Positions 63,092 through 64,000 of a stretch of 64,000 bases of DNA are shown here, piece by piece (within the stretch, counting starts at the first letter, position 1; each line of letters begins with the position of its first letter). The translations under genes were made by a program, and so were the position numbers. Origin of the DNA: Bradyrhizobium sp. 170 (GTDB lineage Bacteria > Pseudomonadota > Alphaproteobacteria > Rhizobiales > Xanthobacteraceae); assembly GCF_023101085.1 (NCBI RefSeq), contig NZ_CP064703.1:5952001-6016000 (forward strand). Reading direction: 5' to 3'. Under the pieces are notes generated by a model, which worked only from the letters and a program-made list of their open reading frames with translations, searched no databases and had not been told where the DNA came from.

Positions 63092-64000
63092 ATGACCACT
63101 TCCGACACTTCAAGCGTCTTGCCCGAAGCTGCCGCTGAGCGCTTGCGGCGACATCTCCAGCAAATCGCGAGCGAACGCGATCGGGCTCATCGCGCCCTGC
63201 AGGAACGCGAGGCGGAACTGGTGCGGATCCAGCGCATCGCCGGTGTCGGCGGTCTCGAAATCGATTTCCGTGACGGCGTCAAGAACCGCCGCTCCCCCGA
63301 ATATCTCCTGGTGCACGGCTTGCCGCCCGACGCGGCCAATGAGACCTATGAGGAATGGGTCAGCCGAATCCATCCCGAGGATCGCGAGCGAACGGTCCAG
63401 CATTTGTTCGACGTCCTAAAGAGCGAGGGCGAGGACTATTCGGCCGAATACCGCATTGTACGGCCGAATGACGGCGCGATGCGCTGGATCCGCGTCGTCG
63501 CCAAGATCGAGCGCGACCGCGACGGCCGCGCGCTGCGCCTGGTCGGCGCCGATTGCGACGTCACCCCTCAAATGCTGGCGCAGGCCACCTTGCGCGAAAG
63601 CGAGGAGCGGTTCCGCCTGATCGCGAACAGCGCGCCGGTGCCGATCTGGGTCACCAAGCTCGATCGCACCCGCTCTTTCCTCAACCAGGCCTATCTCGAT
63701 TTTCTCGGGATGCCGTTCGAGGAAGCCATCGTGTACGACTGGCGCAAGATGCTGCATCCGGACGACCTGCCCCGTTTCCTGCAGGAATTGGTCGCGGGCG
63801 AGGCCTCGCTCAGGCCGTTCGCGCTGGAAGCCCGCTACCAGCGCGCCGACGGCGACTGGCGATGGATGCGATCGGAATCCCAGCCGCGCTGGGACCCGAC
63901 CGGCGCCCACATCGGCTTCATCGGCGTCGCCCACGACATCACGTCAGCCAAGCAGGCCGAGCACGATCTGCGCCGGCTGAATGAAATCCTCGAATTGCGG
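63092..64000 (+). CDS. PAS-domain sensor protein, probably histidine kinase (3' end off window)
   Basis: 303 codons open to the window edge from ATG 63092. A short coiled N-terminus (RLRRHLQQIASERDRAHRAL) leads to two PAS/PAC domains (about 50-155 and 165-290) with WVSRIHPEDRERTVQHLFDV and WRKMLHPDDLPRFLQELVAG. The last residues (HDITSAKQAEHDLRRLNEIL) are the usual linker before a kinase or cyclase output domain, which lies beyond the window. Confidence 0.8.
   Translation, partial: MTTSDTSSVLPEAAAERLRRHLQQIASERDRAHRALQEREAELVRIQRIAGVGGLEIDFRDGVKNRRSPEYLLVHGLPPDAANETYEEWVSRIHPEDRERTVQHLFDVLKSEGEDYSAEYRIVRPNDGAMRWIRVVAKIERDRDGRALRLVGADCDVTPQMLAQATLRESEERFRLIANSAPVPIWVTKLDRTRSFLNQAYLDFLGMPFEEAIVYDWRKMLHPDDLPRFLQELVAGEASLRPFALEARYQRADGDWRWMRSESQPRWDPTGAHIGFIGVAHDITSAKQAEHDLRRLNEILELR

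Noticed and set aside
1..64000. CRISPR array
   Set aside because: No set of short, evenly spaced direct repeats was seen anywhere; the repeats found are inverted or single duplications.
1..64000. Ribosomal RNA genes or replication origin
   Set aside because: No rRNA-like sequence, DnaA-box cluster or repABC genes were recognised.

Overview
The window looks like a chromosome segment of a Bradyrhizobium-type alphaproteobacterium (Nitrobacteraceae, order Hyphomicrobiales). It is high in G+C and full of short lineage-specific proteins. It carries sigma-EcfG-like promoters (GGAAC-N16-CGTT), alphaproteobacterial LexA boxes (GTTC-N7-GTTC) and a REP-like palindromic repeat familiar from this group. 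This is judged from sequence features and family recall; no database search was possible.

Left part (1-15.6 kb): small stress and DNA-repair genes, much of it decaying. It holds a partial Crp/Fnr regulator, a stand-alone ATP-dependent DNA ligase, a PRC-barrel protein and a tiny membrane protein behind EcfG-like promoters, and several small conserved proteins. Frameshifted or cut genes include a DUF3606-like gene, an NTF2-like gene, ardC and two small families. A LexA box at 7646-7660 heads a tight operon: a 68-aa protein, a 98-aa protein, a 29-aa ORF, an SRAP/YedK gene and dinB. The SRAP gene is cut after codon 4. Its start (ATG TGC AAT CT) lies at 8305-8315 and the rest resumes in frame at 12937. 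Between them sit 4.6 kb holding a relic end of one RIT-type element, a carboxymuconolactone decarboxylase and MerR pair, and a complete RIT element (three overlapping tyrosine recombinases between 69-bp terminal inverted repeats).

Middle part (15.6-41 kb): an accessory island rich in defence-like genes. In order: an operon of two HEPN proteins (one ApeA-like, one MauJ-like) plus a protein with two RusA-like regions; an AddB/AddA-like nuclease-helicase pair behind a LexA box; an AbiE toxin-antitoxin pair; a TIGR04141/DUF6119-like protein; two small membrane or exported proteins; a broken gene fragment; and a 1.74-kaa DUF4011-type helicase with a Vsr-like nuclease end whose 5' end carries an 11-nt C run. 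The right edge has displaced 3' halves of tRNA-Arg(ACG) and tRNA-fMet, an integrase, and an intact tRNA-Leu(GAG).

Right part (41-64 kb): ordinary chromosome. It has fliN, lipB, two mirror-image LysR/tautomerase modules, a hybrid histidine kinase, an epimerase/DUF4166/GbsR operon, a diguanylate cyclase broken at its GGEEF motif, an OpgC protein with a foreign tail, a response regulator facing a MASE1 hybrid kinase, a PEP-mutase-type gene with acyP, a propionyl-CoA carboxylase alpha subunit, a LexA-boxed paralogue of the 68-aa SOS protein, a stand-alone sigma-70 region 1.1 protein, a secreted thermonuclease and a partial PAS kinase.

The best candidates for an undescribed system are the HEPN/HEPN/double-RusA operon (15618-19905) and the RIT composite inside the SOS operon (8305-13656).
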